Shown: positions 8,460 through 19,713 of the stretch, in pieces
Numbering within the stretch: position 1 is the stretch's first letter
Layout of the letters: each line of letters starts with the position of its first letter
Assembly: GCF_002343915.1 (NCBI RefSeq)
Contig: NZ_NETK01000001.1
Coordinates: 7,516,001-7,580,000, forward strand
DNA: 64,000 nucleotides
Reading direction: 5' to 3'
Source: Nannocystis exedens
GTDB taxonomy: Bacteria > Myxococcota_A > Polyangia > Nannocystales > Nannocystaceae
The notes under the pieces: generated by a model
Told to the model about the DNA's origin: nothing
Databases searched by the model: none
What the model saw: only the letters and a program-made list of their open reading frames with translations
Program-made: the position numbers and the translations under genes

Positions 8460-9593
8460 TCAGCCCTCGAACAGCTCCTGGAACGCGGTCAGCGTGGCGT
8501 CGTCGCTCGCGCGGACGATGGTCTCGGCGACCTCGCCGCCCGGTCCGGCGATCTGCCACACCGCCGCGACGGCGTCGCTGGTGTCGCTGCCGGCGATCAC
8601 GAGGCGGTCGCCGACCCAGGTGCGGGCCAGCGACTGCTCGGCGCTCGCCGTGCTCTCGCCGTCCTCGCGGGCGCGGTGGATCTGCAGCATCGCCGGGCCG
8701 AAGCTGTCCTGCGAGAGGTAGCGGAAGCCCTCGGGCGGCGCCGGCAGGGCGACGTCGATCGCCGAGAACGCGGCCTCGATGTCGACGCTGCCGGCCAGCG
8801 CGTAGGCGGTCGACGCCAGCGAATCCTCGTAGAGGGCGTCGATCGCCGGGACCCCGCCCGAGCGGAAGGCGCGGAGGACGTAGTCGGCGCCGAAGTAGTA
8901 CTGGAACAGCGCCATCGCCTCGCCCCACGCGACCTCCGGATCGGCGAAGCGCCGGCGCGTGAAGTCCAGCGCCTGCGCGTAGGAGAACCGCTCCGCCAGC
9001 TCGCCGTAGTCGAGCTCGCGCGCCACCGCCATGTCGGCGAACAAGGTCGCCTCGCCGGCGAACAGCGCCGTCAGGGCGCGCTTGCTGTCGAAGGTGCCGG
9101 TCTTCGTCAGCAAGAGTCCGCTCAGGTCCGTCTCGCGGTCGCGGTCGGCGAGGGCGAGCGTGTAGAGCAGCCCGTAGAGCTCGGCCTCTCGCTGGGTGCC
9201 GTCGGCGACGACGACGACGGTGTCGATCGTCGAATCGTAGGCGACGTAGGGCGCGACGACCGGCGTCGGCTCGGCCTCCTGCCAGTCCGCCGGTAAGAGA
9301 CCCAGCAGCACGTAGGCGCGCACGTGCTGATCCCACAGGCGCTGCTCGGCCGGCGTGCGCGGCGAGGCCGGCGGGTGCGCGACCGCGTATTCGTCGGCGG
9401 TCATGACGGCGATCGTGGGCAACGGGTGATCGGTGTCGCGAATGCAGCCGAGCACCGCGTGGACGTGCTCCTGACAGTCGACCTGGCGGATGTCGCAGCG
9501 GCTGGCGCTGCGCAGGCGGCACGGGTCGGGCTGGTCCGTGTCGGCGCAGGCGGCCAGGGCGAGCAGCGAGAGCGCGAGAGAGGGCGTACGCAT
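8460..9593 (-). CDS. Lipoprotein of unknown function
   Basis: 377 residues. The N-terminus is a lipoprotein signal with the lipobox LAAC at about residues 13-16, followed by a short Cys-containing region (CRLRSASRCDIRQVDCQ). The mature part is mostly helical, with no catalytic motif I can recognise. The mature protein has DFTRRRFADPEVAWGEAMALFQYYFG and other helix-rich segments, which recall domains that scan or ferry neutral metallopeptidases without the HExxH motif. Start is ATG 9593. It probably sits in the outer membrane or periplasm. It may share a transcript with the arrestin-like gene 47 bases downstream. Confidence 0.7.
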   Translation of the reverse strand: MRTPSLALSLLALAACADTDQPDPCRLRSASRCDIRQVDCQEHVHAVLGCIRDTDHPLPTIAVMTADEYAVAHPPASPRTPAEQRLWDQHVRAYVLLGLLPADWQEAEPTPVVAPYVAYDSTIDTVVVVADGTQREAELYGLLYTLALADRDRETDLSGLLLTKTGTFDSKRALTALFAGEATLFADMAVARELDYGELAERFSYAQALDFTRRRFADPEVAWGEAMALFQYYFGADYVLRAFRSGGVPAIDALYEDSLASTAYALAGSVDIEAAFSAIDVALPAPPEGFRYLSQDSFGPAMLQIHRAREDGESTASAEQSLARTWVGDRLVIAGSDTSDAVAAVWQIAGPGGEVAETIVRASDDATLTAFQELFEG

Positions 9594-9786
9594 CGCCGCC
9601 GACGCTATCACAGCCGCGCTCGTGACGAGGTGTGCGGGCTGCAGGCGCTGTCGCTCGCGCCGGTGGACCTCCGCGGAGCTCGTCGCGGGGGATGTCGTCG
9701 AGTGGACGTCGCGGCGGTCGTGGCGAAAATCACTCATGACGTCGTGATCCAGCGACGACCCGGCGCAATCGAAGCACCCGCGGTCG

Positions 9787-10159
9787 CGCGACAACCTCGA
9801 CGAGGCCCTGGCCGACTTCCACGACCTCGACCTCCGCAAGGTGCCCGAGAACCTGCAGACCAAGTTCACCTGGATCTGTGAGCGGTGCTGGCGCGCCACG
9901 AGCTGTCGGGCGACCCGCTCGACTGGGTCCTGTTCAACATGAGCAACGGCCCGGCCCAGCGCGCATGGCTGGCGAAGACGGGGATCCCCGAGTCCAGGTC
10001 GTTCTTCAACATCGAGCGCTACGGCAACTGCATCGCCGCCTCGCTCGGCCGGGTGCTCGACGACTCCTGCGGGCGAAGAAGCCGCGCCCGGGCGATTTCG
10101 GGCTGGTGATGTCGATCGGCTCGGGGCTGCAGTTCGCCGGGGCGCTGTACCGCTTCTGA
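9787..10159 (+). pseudogene. Remnant of a FabH-like 3-oxoacyl-ACP synthase, with two frameshifts
   Basis: Three short stretches in three successive frames read as one protein end: FTWICER (frame of 9787), ARHELSGDPLDWVLFNMSNG through NIERYGNCIAASLGRVLDD (frame of 9885), and KKPRPGDFGLVMSIGSGLQF to the TGA at 10157-10159. The NxGN...S pattern around the asparagine and the final GSGLQFAGALYRF are typical of the C-terminal half of ketoacyl-ACP synthase III enzymes. The N-terminal half with the active cysteine is missing. So this is a decayed fragment and not a functional gene. Confidence 0.6.
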
Positions 10160-10173
10160 GCCGGCGGCAGGGC

Positions 10174-10187
10174 TGTCCCTCGAGACA
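10174..10187. repeat. Single unit of the 14-base repeat
   Basis: TGTCCCTCGAGACA, extended to a stem with flanking GC/GC (10172-10189). It lies between the end of the FabH-like relic and the stop of the phospholipase-D-like gene, that is, between two convergent 3' ends. Confidence 0.55.
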
Positions 10188-10189
10188 GC

Positions 10190-11638
10190 TCACTCGCAGG
10201 TCCGGTGCGCCTCCGGGTGCTCGCGGTAAGGCGGGGAGTCGACCGCGGGGCAGGCCGCGCGGATCTTGTTCTTGAGCTCCCGGATCTCCGCGTGCTCGAG
10301 CGCCATCGCCGGGAACACCAGCGGCACCGGGCGGCCGTCGGCGATGTCGCGGTGCAGGGTGGTGAGGCGCTCGTCGTCGCGGCCGGTGTCCCAGATCGCG
10401 GCGAAGTTGTCGGCGAAGCGGGCGACGAGCTCGGCGTAGGCGGGGCCGCGGAACACCAGCATGTTCTCGAAGGTGTTGTGCTCGGCGTTTTCAGACAGGT
10501 TGTAGCTGCCGGTCCACAGCTCGTCGCCGTCGATCACCATGTACTTGTGGTGCATCTGCTCGGCGTAGCTGGCGTGCCAGCGGTAGGCGTAGAACTTGTA
10601 GCGCACGGCGATGCCGGCCGCGCCGACCTGGTAGCCGAACAGAAAGCCGCGGTCGTCGCAGGCGCGCCGCCTGGCCGGGTCGGCGCCGGCCTGCGCGAAG
10701 CACTCCGCGAGCGCGGCGACCTGGGCCGCGTGGGTCGAGGCGGCGATGTACTCCTGGCCGTCGAGGTAGACGCGGATCTGCAGCTCCCCGGCGCGGGCGA
10801 TCAGCGCCTCGGCGACGCCGCGCAGGCGCAAATGGTTGGAGGCGAGGTCGATCGATTCGCTCGCGCCCGCGATCGCGGCCACCAGCGCCTCGCTCACGAC
10901 CTCGCGCCCGCTGGCGACGAAGGTGTCGCCGCCGCGCAGGTCGAAGTTGGCGGAGGTGAAGTAGACGTGCGCGCCGGGCTCGTCGGCGATCATCGCGTCG
11001 GTGAGCGCGAGCGTCGACGGGCGGCTCGTGAGCGCGGGGTCGCCGACGAAGTCGCGCGAGTGGGTCCACAGGTGCTCGAACTCCTGCTGCATGCGCAGCA
11101 CCAGCTCCCGCTCGCCGCGCAGGAACAGGGTGTTCTCGTCGTAGATCGTGGCGGCGCCGGGCGACCAGTTGCCGCTGCCGGTGACGAGGTGGGCGCGGTC
11201 GGCCGCGGCGAGGTCGTCGCGCGGGCCGTCGACGATCATGAACTTGTGGTGCATGATCTTGTTGACCCAGCGCACGTCGACGCCGCTCTGCTCGAGCCGG
11301 CCCGACGGCGAGTCCTGCAGCGCGGCGCCGGCGAGCTTGCGGTCCTCGCCGGCCTTCTCGAACAAGAAGCGCACCTCGACCCCGCGCTCGGTCGCCGCGG
11401 CGAGGGCGGCCCGGATCTCGGCGTCCTTGAACGAATACATGGCGATGTCGAGGGTGCGCTCGGCCTCGCCGATGAGCCGCGCGACGCGGACGTTGTGGCT
11501 CTCGGCCGGTGGTCGCGGCGAGAAGACGACGTCGCAGATCGGCGCCTCGCCGCTGCGCGGGCCGACCTCCTCGTCGGCCGCGTGGCAGGCCAGCAGCGCC
11601 GCGCCGAACCACGCCGCGTGGGATCGTCGGTGGAGCAT
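10190..11638 (-). CDS. Phospholipase-D-like lipoprotein with two HKD motifs
   Basis: 482 residues. The N-terminus carries a short signal with a lipobox-like GAALLAC (C18). Two HKD motifs are present: H130-x-K132-x4-D137 followed by GSGNWSP, and a second near residue 385 (HHKYMVIDG followed by GSYNLSENAEHN). The pair makes one active site in PLD-type phosphodiesterases, which act on phospholipids or on nucleic acid. Cys residues at both ends (ICDV, and AHRTCE at the end) may form disulphides, which fits an exported protein. Start ATG 11638. Stands alone, with 156 bases to the next gene. Confidence 0.85.
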   Translation of the reverse strand: MLHRRSHAAWFGAALLACHAADEEVGPRSGEAPICDVVFSPRPPAESHNVRVARLIGEAERTLDIAMYSFKDAEIRAALAAATERGVEVRFLFEKAGEDRKLAGAALQDSPSGRLEQSGVDVRWVNKIMHHKFMIVDGPRDDLAAADRAHLVTGSGNWSPGAATIYDENTLFLRGERELVLRMQQEFEHLWTHSRDFVGDPALTSRPSTLALTDAMIADEPGAHVYFTSANFDLRGGDTFVASGREVVSEALVAAIAGASESIDLASNHLRLRGVAEALIARAGELQIRVYLDGQEYIAASTHAAQVAALAECFAQAGADPARRRACDDRGFLFGYQVGAAGIAVRYKFYAYRWHASYAEQMHHKYMVIDGDELWTGSYNLSENAEHNTFENMLVFRGPAYAELVARFADNFAAIWDTGRDDERLTTLHRDIADGRPVPLVFPAMALEHAEIRELKNKIRAACPAVDSPPYREHPEAHRTCE

Positions 11639-11794
11639 GACAGGACCCCGACGACGCGAGCGCGGGGGAGGCCATGGTTCCCGCGCTCGACGTCGTCGCC
11701 GATCTAGCCTGCACTGCGATCCGATCGCGCGCCAACCCTGTCGCCGCCGTCGGCATTGTTTGCCGGCGGAGGCGGACTCGGCCTCGGTCCGGCG

Positions 11795-12487
11795 TCAGCG
11801 CTCTTCGCCGCGGATCCGGGTGACGAAGTAGAGCATCTGCAGCGCGGTGGTCACGAGCGCGGCGACGTAGGTGAAGGCGGCCGCGTCGAGCACACGCTTG
11901 ACGCCGACGTAGTCGGCGCGACTCACCAGGCCGGCGGCTTGCAGGCGCTCGCGGGCCCGGCGGGAGGCGTCGAGCTCGACCGGCAGGGTGACCAGCTCGA
12001 ACAGGAAGATGCCGGCGAACAGGAACACGCCGAACCACGCCAGGCCGAGCATGTGCAGCGCGAGGCCGGCGATGATGACGATGTACGACAGCTGCGAGCC
12101 GATCCGCGCCGGCAGCACCAGGGCCTGACGCAGGCGCATGAGCCCGTAGCCCTGGGCGTGCTGAATGGCGTGACCGGCCTCGTGCGCGGCCACGCCGGCG
12201 GCGCTGACCGAGCGGCCGGCGTAGACGTCGGGCGACAGGCGCAGCACCTTGTGCGCGGGGTCGTAATGATCGGACAGCGCGCCGTCGATCGGCTCGATGC
12301 GGACGTCGCGGACCCCGGCCTGCGCCAGCACGGCCGCGGCCGCCTGCGCGCCCGTCACGCCGCGGCCCGCCTGCAGCGGGACCTGCGCGTAGCGGCGAAA
12401 CGTGGAATGAACGTACCACGAGGCCAGCAGCGACAGCAGCAGGCCGGGTACCATGTAGAGCATGTATTGTGGATCGAAGGCCCACAT
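11795..12487 (-). CDS. Membrane zinc metallopeptidase, YugP type
   Basis: 230 residues from ATG 12487. The family (neutral zinc metallopeptidase, YugP-like) is recognised by an N-terminal FDPxYxL start before a membrane segment (residues about 8-24), the metal site HEAGH at 102-106 and two further membrane segments at about 120-165. ALDAAAFTYVAALVTTALQM near the end is the last hydrophobic segment. An in-frame ATG at 12499 gives four more residues; I prefer 12487 because family members begin with a similar M-x-FDP. Inner-membrane protease of unknown substrate. Confidence 0.85.
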   Translation of the reverse strand: MWAFDPQYMLYMVPGLLLSLLASWYVHSTFRRYAQVPLQAGRGVTGAQAAAAVLAQAGVRDVRIEPIDGALSDHYDPAHKVLRLSPDVYAGRSVSAAGVAAHEAGHAIQHAQGYGLMRLRQALVLPARIGSQLSYIVIIAGLALHMLGLAWFGVFLFAGIFLFELVTLPVELDASRRARERLQAAGLVSRADYVGVKRVLDAAAFTYVAALVTTALQMLYFVTRIRGEER

Positions 12488-12607
12488 TGCACGGACCATG
12501 GTGGTACCGCCGCCGGCCGGTGCAAGGTCGGCGGAGCCGCCGCCTGCGTCCATTCGCGCGGCGGGGGCGGTCGGCGGCGATCGTGCGGCGGCCGTGAGAC
12601 GGCGCGA

Positions 12608-14467
<1,860 letters not shown>

Positions 14468-14610
14468 CGTCACCTGCCTCCCGCGTGTGCTGTCCATAGC
14501 CGCGCGGCCGGGCCGCGCCTGTGCGCCGGGACAAGCGGCCCGCCGCGGGCGCGCGCGTGGCCGCGATCACGCGTCTACGCGCCCCGTGTCCGCCACCCTC
14601 GGGGGCCGCG

Positions 14611-15123
14611 ATGACGTGCGCGGACCGGCGAGGGCGTCACGAGCGAGCGGACGGGCGACGCGATCGGCTGCTGCGAGCGATCGCGCTGTTCAAGTTCGGC
14701 AAGGCGGCGCTGCTCGCAACGGTCGCTCTCGGCGCGCTCGAGCTGCTGCGCCCCGCCGTCGCCGAGCGCGCCCAGGCGTGGCTGTCGGCGCTGTCGCTGC
14801 ACAGCGAGCGGGCCGAACTGCAGCGCCTGCTGGCGGGGCTCGCCGGCGTGTCGCCGGGGCGCCTGGCCGAGCTCGGCGTCGGCTCGTTCCTGTACGGGGC
14901 GCTGTTCGCGATCGAGGGCGTCGGTCTGTGGCTCGGCCGCCGCTGGGCCGAGTCGGTGACGGTGGTGACGACGCTTTCGTTCGTCCCGTTCGAGGTCCAT
15001 CACCTGCTGCGCCACCCCCGGGCGACGGGCGCGTCGGCGCTGGCGCTCAACCTCGCGGTGGCGGCGATCCTGATCCGGCGCCTGCGCCGGGGGCGAGCGG
15101 AAGGTGACGGCGCGGGGCGGTGA
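14611..15123 (+). CDS. DUF2127-like small membrane protein
   Basis: 170 residues from ATG 14611. After a charged N-terminus (RRGRHERADGRRD) come LLRAIALFKFGKAALL as first membrane helix, a helical extracytoplasmic region, then three more hydrophobic segments (FLYGALFAIEGVGLWLGRRWAE, VTVVTTLSFVPFEVHHLL and ALALNLAVAAILIRRL). The pattern LxAIxxFKxxKAxLL with the later GLWLGRRWAE matches DUF2127 membrane proteins, whose function is unknown. It is divergent from the amine oxidase, so both promoters lie in the 143 bases between them. Confidence 0.7.
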   Translation: MTCADRRGRHERADGRRDRLLRAIALFKFGKAALLATVALGALELLRPAVAERAQAWLSALSLHSERAELQRLLAGLAGVSPGRLAELGVGSFLYGALFAIEGVGLWLGRRWAESVTVVTTLSFVPFEVHHLLRHPRATGASALALNLAVAAILIRRLRRGRAEGDGAGR

Positions 15124-15125
15124 GG

Positions 15126-15153
15126 TGTCTGATGGGACATGTCGTGATGGCGC
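15126..15153. repeat. Array of the 14-base repeat (one good unit, one decayed)
   Basis: TGTCTGATGGGACA (15126-15139) directly followed by TGTCGTGATGGCGC (15140-15153). Starts two bases after the stop of the DUF2127 gene. The second block is identical in its first 11 bases to the good unit at 22470. Confidence 0.65.
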
Positions 15154-15156
15154 TCG

Positions 15157-16544
15157 GTGTCCGCAGGGAGGTCCGCGCTGCTCGTCGCCTCGCTCGTCGC
15201 GCCGGACGACGACGACCCTGCCGCGACCTCGACCGGGCCCGAGGTGACGACGAGCTCCGACGGCGGCACGACGACGACCACGACGGAGGCGCTCACCGAC
15301 ACCGACCCGACCACCGGCGAGACGACCGGGCCTGGCGCGGGCTGCGGCGACGGGGTGGTCCAGGCGCCGGAGGTCTGCGACGACGGCAACGCGGCCGACG
15401 GCGACGGCTGCAACGCCGACTGCCAGCCGTCGGGGCGGGTGCTGTGGTCGATCACGCACGCCGGCGGGCTCAAGATGGTCGAGGAGGCGCTTGCCTGCGA
15501 GGTCGACGCCAACAACTCGATCTACGTCATCGGCCGGGTCGGCGTCGGCGCCGACGATTACGACCGGTGGGCCCGCAAGTACGCGGCCGACGGCGCGGAG
15601 CTGTGGACGCAGACCTACGCCGGCGGGGCGATGCTCGAGGATCAGGGCCGCGCGATCGTGGTCGACGCGGCCGAGACGGTGTACCTGGCCGGGTTCGCCA
15701 GGAGCCGATGCAGGGCAACGACGTGGTGGTCCGCAAGCACGCGGCCGACGGCAGCCCGCTGTGGACGAAGAAGTTCGTCGGCGCGGCGATGCTGAACGAC
15801 GTCGCCAGCGGAGCGGTGCTGACGCCCGACGGCGATCTGGTGATCGGCGGGGCGACGGCGACGCAGGGCGCGGGCAACGACACGTGGCTGCGCAAGTACG
15901 GGCCGACCGGCGACGTGCTGTGGACGCGGACGTACGACGGCGCGGCGGGCAGCAACGACGCGACGAACGCGGTGGCGGTGACCGCCGACGGCTATATCTA
16001 CGCGGCCGGCTACGAGGCCGCGCCCGGCGAGAGCAACAACGCGTGGACGGCCCGCTACGACGCCGACGGCAACCTGCTGTGGTCGCGCCTTTACAACGGG
16101 GCGGCCAGCAAGGCCGATACCCTGCACGCCGCGGTGGCGCTGGACGACGGCGGGGTGATCGTGTGCGGCTACGAGTCCGCGGTCGACCCGGTGCCGTGGA
16201 AGAGCTTCCTCCGCCGCTACGACGAGGACGGGCTGATGGTGTGGACCGAGATCGAGGCCGGGCCGGAGGCGGCGGGCGCGTTGTGCTACGGGCTGGCGCT
16301 GACGGACGACGGCGACGTCCTGTTCGCCGGGGCGACGATCCAGGCCGGCAAGCGCGAGCCATGGGTCCGCCGCATCGCGCCCGACGGCGCGCCGCGCTGG
16401 GCCTCGGTGATCGCCGGCGCGGGCGGCGGGGCGAGCCAGGCCCGCTGCATCCGACCGGCGCCCGACGGCACGCTCGTCGTCACCGACGGGATGGACGAGG
16501 GGATCGACGGACGCGACGCGTGGATCGCCCGCCTGAGCCCGTAG
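15157..16544 (+). pseudogene. Exported beta-propeller protein with a Cys-rich DUF4215 repeat, broken by a frameshift
   Basis: The first frame (GTG 15157) reads a Thr-rich linker, then a Cys-rich CGDGVVQAPEVCDDGN repeat (DUF4215), then strands such as LWSITHAGG and SIYVIGRVGVG. At about 15700-15710 the reading must change frame, and the next frame continues with NDVVVRKHAADGSPLWTKKF through repeated DGDLVIGG / DGYIYAAGY / LLWSRLYNG blocks to the TAG ending at 16544. Together they make a typical myxobacterial secreted propeller of about 460 residues. The N-terminus also lacks the expected lipobox, so there may be a second lesion near 15190. A sequencing error could account for either. Confidence 0.65.
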
Positions 16545-16607
16545 CCGGCGTCGCCGGAGGCCGCGAACGATCCGAGCCGCGCGAGCGGGACCGATCCGTC
16601 AACGAGC

Positions 16608-16621
16608 TGTCCTTCGAAACA
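16608..16621. repeat. Possible single unit of the 14-base repeat
   Basis: TGTCCTTCGAAACA in the gap before the pectinacetylesterase-like gene. It differs from the consensus at the first base of GACA and has no clear neighbour unit, so it may be chance. Confidence 0.3.
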
Positions 16622-16757
16622 TATGATCGGAGGACGAGCGCCGTCCGCCGGCCGACATTTGCGGAGGGCTGGGGGCGGCGCGCCACCTTGCAATCTCGCC
16701 GGCGGGAGACGATCGTCTGGCGTGACCGGAGATCTGCCGGTCAGGAGGTCGGATCCG

Positions 16758-18140
16758 ATGGCACGGCTCTCAATTCCCCTCGCGCGCCTGATGTGCGCGA
16801 CGAGCGTCCTCTTCGCGGGTTGCGGCGACGCGTCGCAGGCGACCGGCCAGGACGCGTCCGACTCGGACGCGCCCGCGAGCGAGACGGAGGCGACGGGCGC
16901 GGATACGTCCGGGAGCGGGGTCCCGACCGAGGCGGCCACCAGCACGCCTCCGGACAGCGACGGCGGCAGCGGCTCGCTCGGAGAGGACTCGAGCTCCGGC
17001 ACGACCGGCACGACCGGCACGACCGGCGAGCCGCCGGCGCCCGGCTGTGGCGACGGCGAGCTCGACCCCGGCGAGGCGTGTGACGACGGCAACGACGACG
17101 CGTTCGACGGCTGCCTCGCAGACTGCACGGCGGTCGAGCCGATCGACGCGCCGCCGCTGCAATGGCAGTACTTCGAGGTGCCGGGCACGATGTGCATGAA
17201 CGGCGACACCGCCGGCTTCGGCATCAGCCTGAACCCGGACTCGAAGAACGTGATGATCTACCTCGAGGGCGGCGGCGCCTGCTTCAACGACGTGTGCGAC
17301 TTCTCGGCGTTCAACATCCCGTTCATCCCGCCGCCCGACGGGATCTTCAATCGCAACAACCCGGGCAACCCGGTCCGCGACTGGAGCATGATCTACGTCC
17401 CGTACTGCACCGGCGACATCCACGGCGGCGACAAGGACACGATGCTCGGCGGCCAGCTCCGCCACTTCCGCGGCTACACGAACATCACGAGGTACCTGCA
17501 GCAGTGGGTGCCGACGTTCCCCGGCGCCGAGAAGGTGCTGCTGACCGGGATCAGCGCGGGCGGCTTCGGGGCCGGGCTCAACGCGGCCCAGGTGGCCGAC
17601 GCGTTCGGCCCGGGCCCGCAGATGATCGTGATCGACGACTCGGGCCCGCCGGTGTCCAATCAGGTGATCCCGCCGTGCCTGCAGCAGACGTTCCGCGAGG
17701 TGTGGGGCCTCGACCAGACGATCCTCGCCGCCTGCGGCCCGGACTGCGCCGACCCCGACGACTTCGCCACCGGGATTCTCCACCACACGCTGACGGCCTA
17801 TCCGGAGATCCGCTTCGGCCTGTTCTCCAACACGGCCGACGCGATCATCCGCGGCTTTATGTCGTTCGGCTGGGGCAACGGCCAGTACAACACCTGCGAG
17901 GGGCTGCCGCTCAGCGTGCCCGCCGACGTGTACGAGGACGGGCTCCTGTCGCTGCGCGCCGACCACGAGGACGCCGCCTCGACGTATTACATCGGTCAGA
18001 CCCAGGTGCTCTACAACTTCGGCCAGGGCCACACGGCGCTGCGCTCGCCGTCGTTCTGGACCACGGTGATCGACGGGGTCCAGCTGTCGGAGTGGGTCGG
18101 AAAGGTCATCGAGGGCGAGGTCAGCCACGTCGGGCCGTGA
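16758..18140 (+). CDS. Pectinacetylesterase-family lipoprotein
   Basis: 460 residues. AGGAGG lies 10 bases before ATG 16758. Lipobox LFAGC places the lipid anchor on C22; a Ser/Thr/Gly-rich linker with TTGTTGTTG follows, then a DUF4215 Cys-rich repeat (CGDGELDPGEACDDGN, 96-111). From about 135 the pectinacetylesterase/Notum fold begins: WQYFEVPGTMCMNGDTAGF, the oxyanion-side YLEGGGACF, the nucleophile in GISAGG (263-268, Ser265) and a late histidine in GQGHTAL. These are Ser-Asp-His carboxylesterases. The real ester substrate is unknown and the enzyme need not act on pectin. A 13-base hairpin follows 9 bases after the stop. Confidence 0.88.
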   Translation: MARLSIPLARLMCATSVLFAGCGDASQATGQDASDSDAPASETEATGADTSGSGVPTEAATSTPPDSDGGSGSLGEDSSSGTTGTTGTTGEPPAPGCGDGELDPGEACDDGNDDAFDGCLADCTAVEPIDAPPLQWQYFEVPGTMCMNGDTAGFGISLNPDSKNVMIYLEGGGACFNDVCDFSAFNIPFIPPPDGIFNRNNPGNPVRDWSMIYVPYCTGDIHGGDKDTMLGGQLRHFRGYTNITRYLQQWVPTFPGAEKVLLTGISAGGFGAGLNAAQVADAFGPGPQMIVIDDSGPPVSNQVIPPCLQQTFREVWGLDQTILAACGPDCADPDDFATGILHHTLTAYPEIRFGLFSNTADAIIRGFMSFGWGNGQYNTCEGLPLSVPADVYEDGLLSLRADHEDAASTYYIGQTQVLYNFGQGHTALRSPSFWTTVIDGVQLSEWVGKVIEGEVSHVGP

Positions 18141-18146
18141 GGTGAA

Positions 18147-18216
18147 TGGCCGAACGAGCATGCCGCATGAGACATGCTCGTTCGGTAATGCCCCGACGGG
18201 CATATCCCATCATTCA
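18147..18216. repeat. Longest array of the 14-base repeat (5 units), containing a strong hairpin
   Basis: Five consecutive blocks in one 14-base phase: TGGCCGAACGAGCA, TGCCGCATGAGACA, TGCTCGTTCGGTAA, TGCCCCGACGGGCA and TATCCCATCATTCA. The first three fold into a perfect 13-base stem (18150-18162 with 18173-18185, loop of 10) just after the esterase stop, so this array may serve as its terminator. Confidence 0.75.
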
Positions 18217-18349
18217 TGTGCGCCGTGGGCCGCCCGGCCAGCCGGCCTCGGCTCGAAAGCCCGGCGAGGCGCCGTGACGCGGGCCGGTTTTCGGCGGCCG
18301 GGAGGACGTGGACCTGCGCTTCGGGACAGCCGAGGAGTCGCGGCTGACT

Positions 18350-19060
18350 TCAGCGGAAGATCTTGGCCGCGTTGGCGCCGAAGCTGGCCGTGCTGCCGGA
18401 GATCATGGCGCCCTCGCGGCGCCAGGCGACGCCGCTCGGCCAGCTGTAGTTCGGGCCCTGGCGGGCCTCGAGCCGCGCCTCGTCCGCGTCGGTGAACGGC
18501 ACGCCGTTGGCGTAGGTGAGCTCGAAGCCCATGCGCGAGAAGGCCTCGCGCTCGTCCTGGCCGTAGCGGAGCTCGAAGTGGATCCGCTGGGCCGCGCCGA
18601 GCTCCATGTCGAAGGCGGTCTGGAGGGCGACGATCCGCGCGATGTCGGCGAGCGCGGGCAGCTTCGGCATGAAGGTCGAGCGGTCGTAGACGGCGTCCAT
18701 CAGCTTCGGCACGGCCTCGTGGATCACGTGCAGCTCGACGTGCTTGCGGCCGAACTCGACCGAGCTCCACTCGCTGGTCGATTTGCCCTCGATGATGGTG
18801 TTCTCGCGGTACACCGTGCCGTCGAAGTCGACCTCGGCCCGCGGGACGCCGACGAAGTCGACCCGCAGCTCCAGGCTCACCTGCCCGTGCTGGCCGCCGC
18901 GCCGCAGGAGCAGCCGCACCCGCGTGGGCGGCCGCGGGCTCGTGATCCGCGGCGAGGCATCGGCGAGGAGCGCCGGCAGGTCGCGGCCGCAGCGCGCGAG
19001 GGCCGTGCCCCACGCGTCCCACATTCGCACCGGTCGCAGCGCCTTGGTGCCCTCGTTCAT
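18350..19060 (-). CDS. Hypothetical protein
   Basis: 236 residues from ATG 19060; I do not recognise the family. No signal peptide and no membrane segment, so it is probably cytoplasmic. It has an N-terminal helical part (WDAWGTALARCGRDLPALLAD), a strand-rich middle with an RGG turn, and a charged helical C-terminal half with DEREAFSRMGFELTYANG and a closing SWPSGVAWRREGAMISG. Good third-position GC bias supports it as a real gene. It is convergent with the esterase and stands alone. Confidence 0.6.
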   Translation of the reverse strand: MNEGTKALRPVRMWDAWGTALARCGRDLPALLADASPRITSPRPPTRVRLLLRRGGQHGQVSLELRVDFVGVPRAEVDFDGTVYRENTIIEGKSTSEWSSVEFGRKHVELHVIHEAVPKLMDAVYDRSTFMPKLPALADIARIVALQTAFDMELGAAQRIHFELRYGQDEREAFSRMGFELTYANGVPFTDADEARLEARQGPNYSWPSGVAWRREGAMISGSTASFGANAAKIFR

Positions 19061-19335
19061 CGCCGCGAGCGTGGCAAATCGGCCGGCCGGCTGTCAACGC
19101 CCGGTGAGGCGGCTGTCCGCTCGGACAGACACGTCCCGGTCGCTGCGGTCCGATCGCAGCCGGCCGACCCCGCGGCTCCAAGACGGCGGCGCGGGCTCGC
19201 GGACGGCGTGCCGGCGCCGAGGGGGAGGCATTTCGGCGGCTTCAGGGTCCCGTGCGGGGGCGCATGACGGGGATGCCCCCGCGCTCGGCAGAGGTGCCAT
19301 ACCCTGCCGGTTCTCGACACCGGGCGGGGTGCGTA

Positions 19336-19377
19336 TGCCTTTAAAAGCATGCCGACAAAGACATGTCGATGAGGACA
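19336..19377. repeat. Array of the 14-base repeat (3 units)
   Basis: TGCCTTTAAAAGCA (19336-19349), TGCCGACAAAGACA (19350-19363) and TGTCGATGAGGACA (19364-19377) are contiguous, 42 bases in all. They lie in a 653-base gap between two divergent genes. The first unit is unusually AT-rich for this window. Confidence 0.75.
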
Positions 19378-19713
19378 TCTCGAATCGTGAGCCCCGCGGC
19401 GCTGCGAGGTGCGCCGCGCCAGCCCGGGTCGAGATCGTCGCGGCAGGCGGGCGCGCGGGGCCGCGACGCTGGCCGTCGGTGCTGCGGTCGGGGCTGCGTC
19501 GGCAACCTGGAGGTCCCTCGGCCGCGACCTCGGGCTCGCGGCAGGGGACCGACCCGACCCGACACAGGGCGGTGGTGGCCGTGGGAGATCCATCGTGCCA
19601 TCGGCCCGCGAACGTGCGCGGGCGGGCCCGCGTGCGGGTCTGCGGCGGTCCTGGCGGGTCTGCGGCCGCGAAATTCGCTTGGCCGGCCGGCGGTTCCCCG
19701 GCACACTCGCGGC
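19378..19713. other. Non-coding gap upstream of the EF-hand protein
   Basis: No reading frame here looks like a protein on either strand. I see no tRNA and no clear promoter. It presumably carries the promoter of the downstream gene. Confidence 0.4.
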
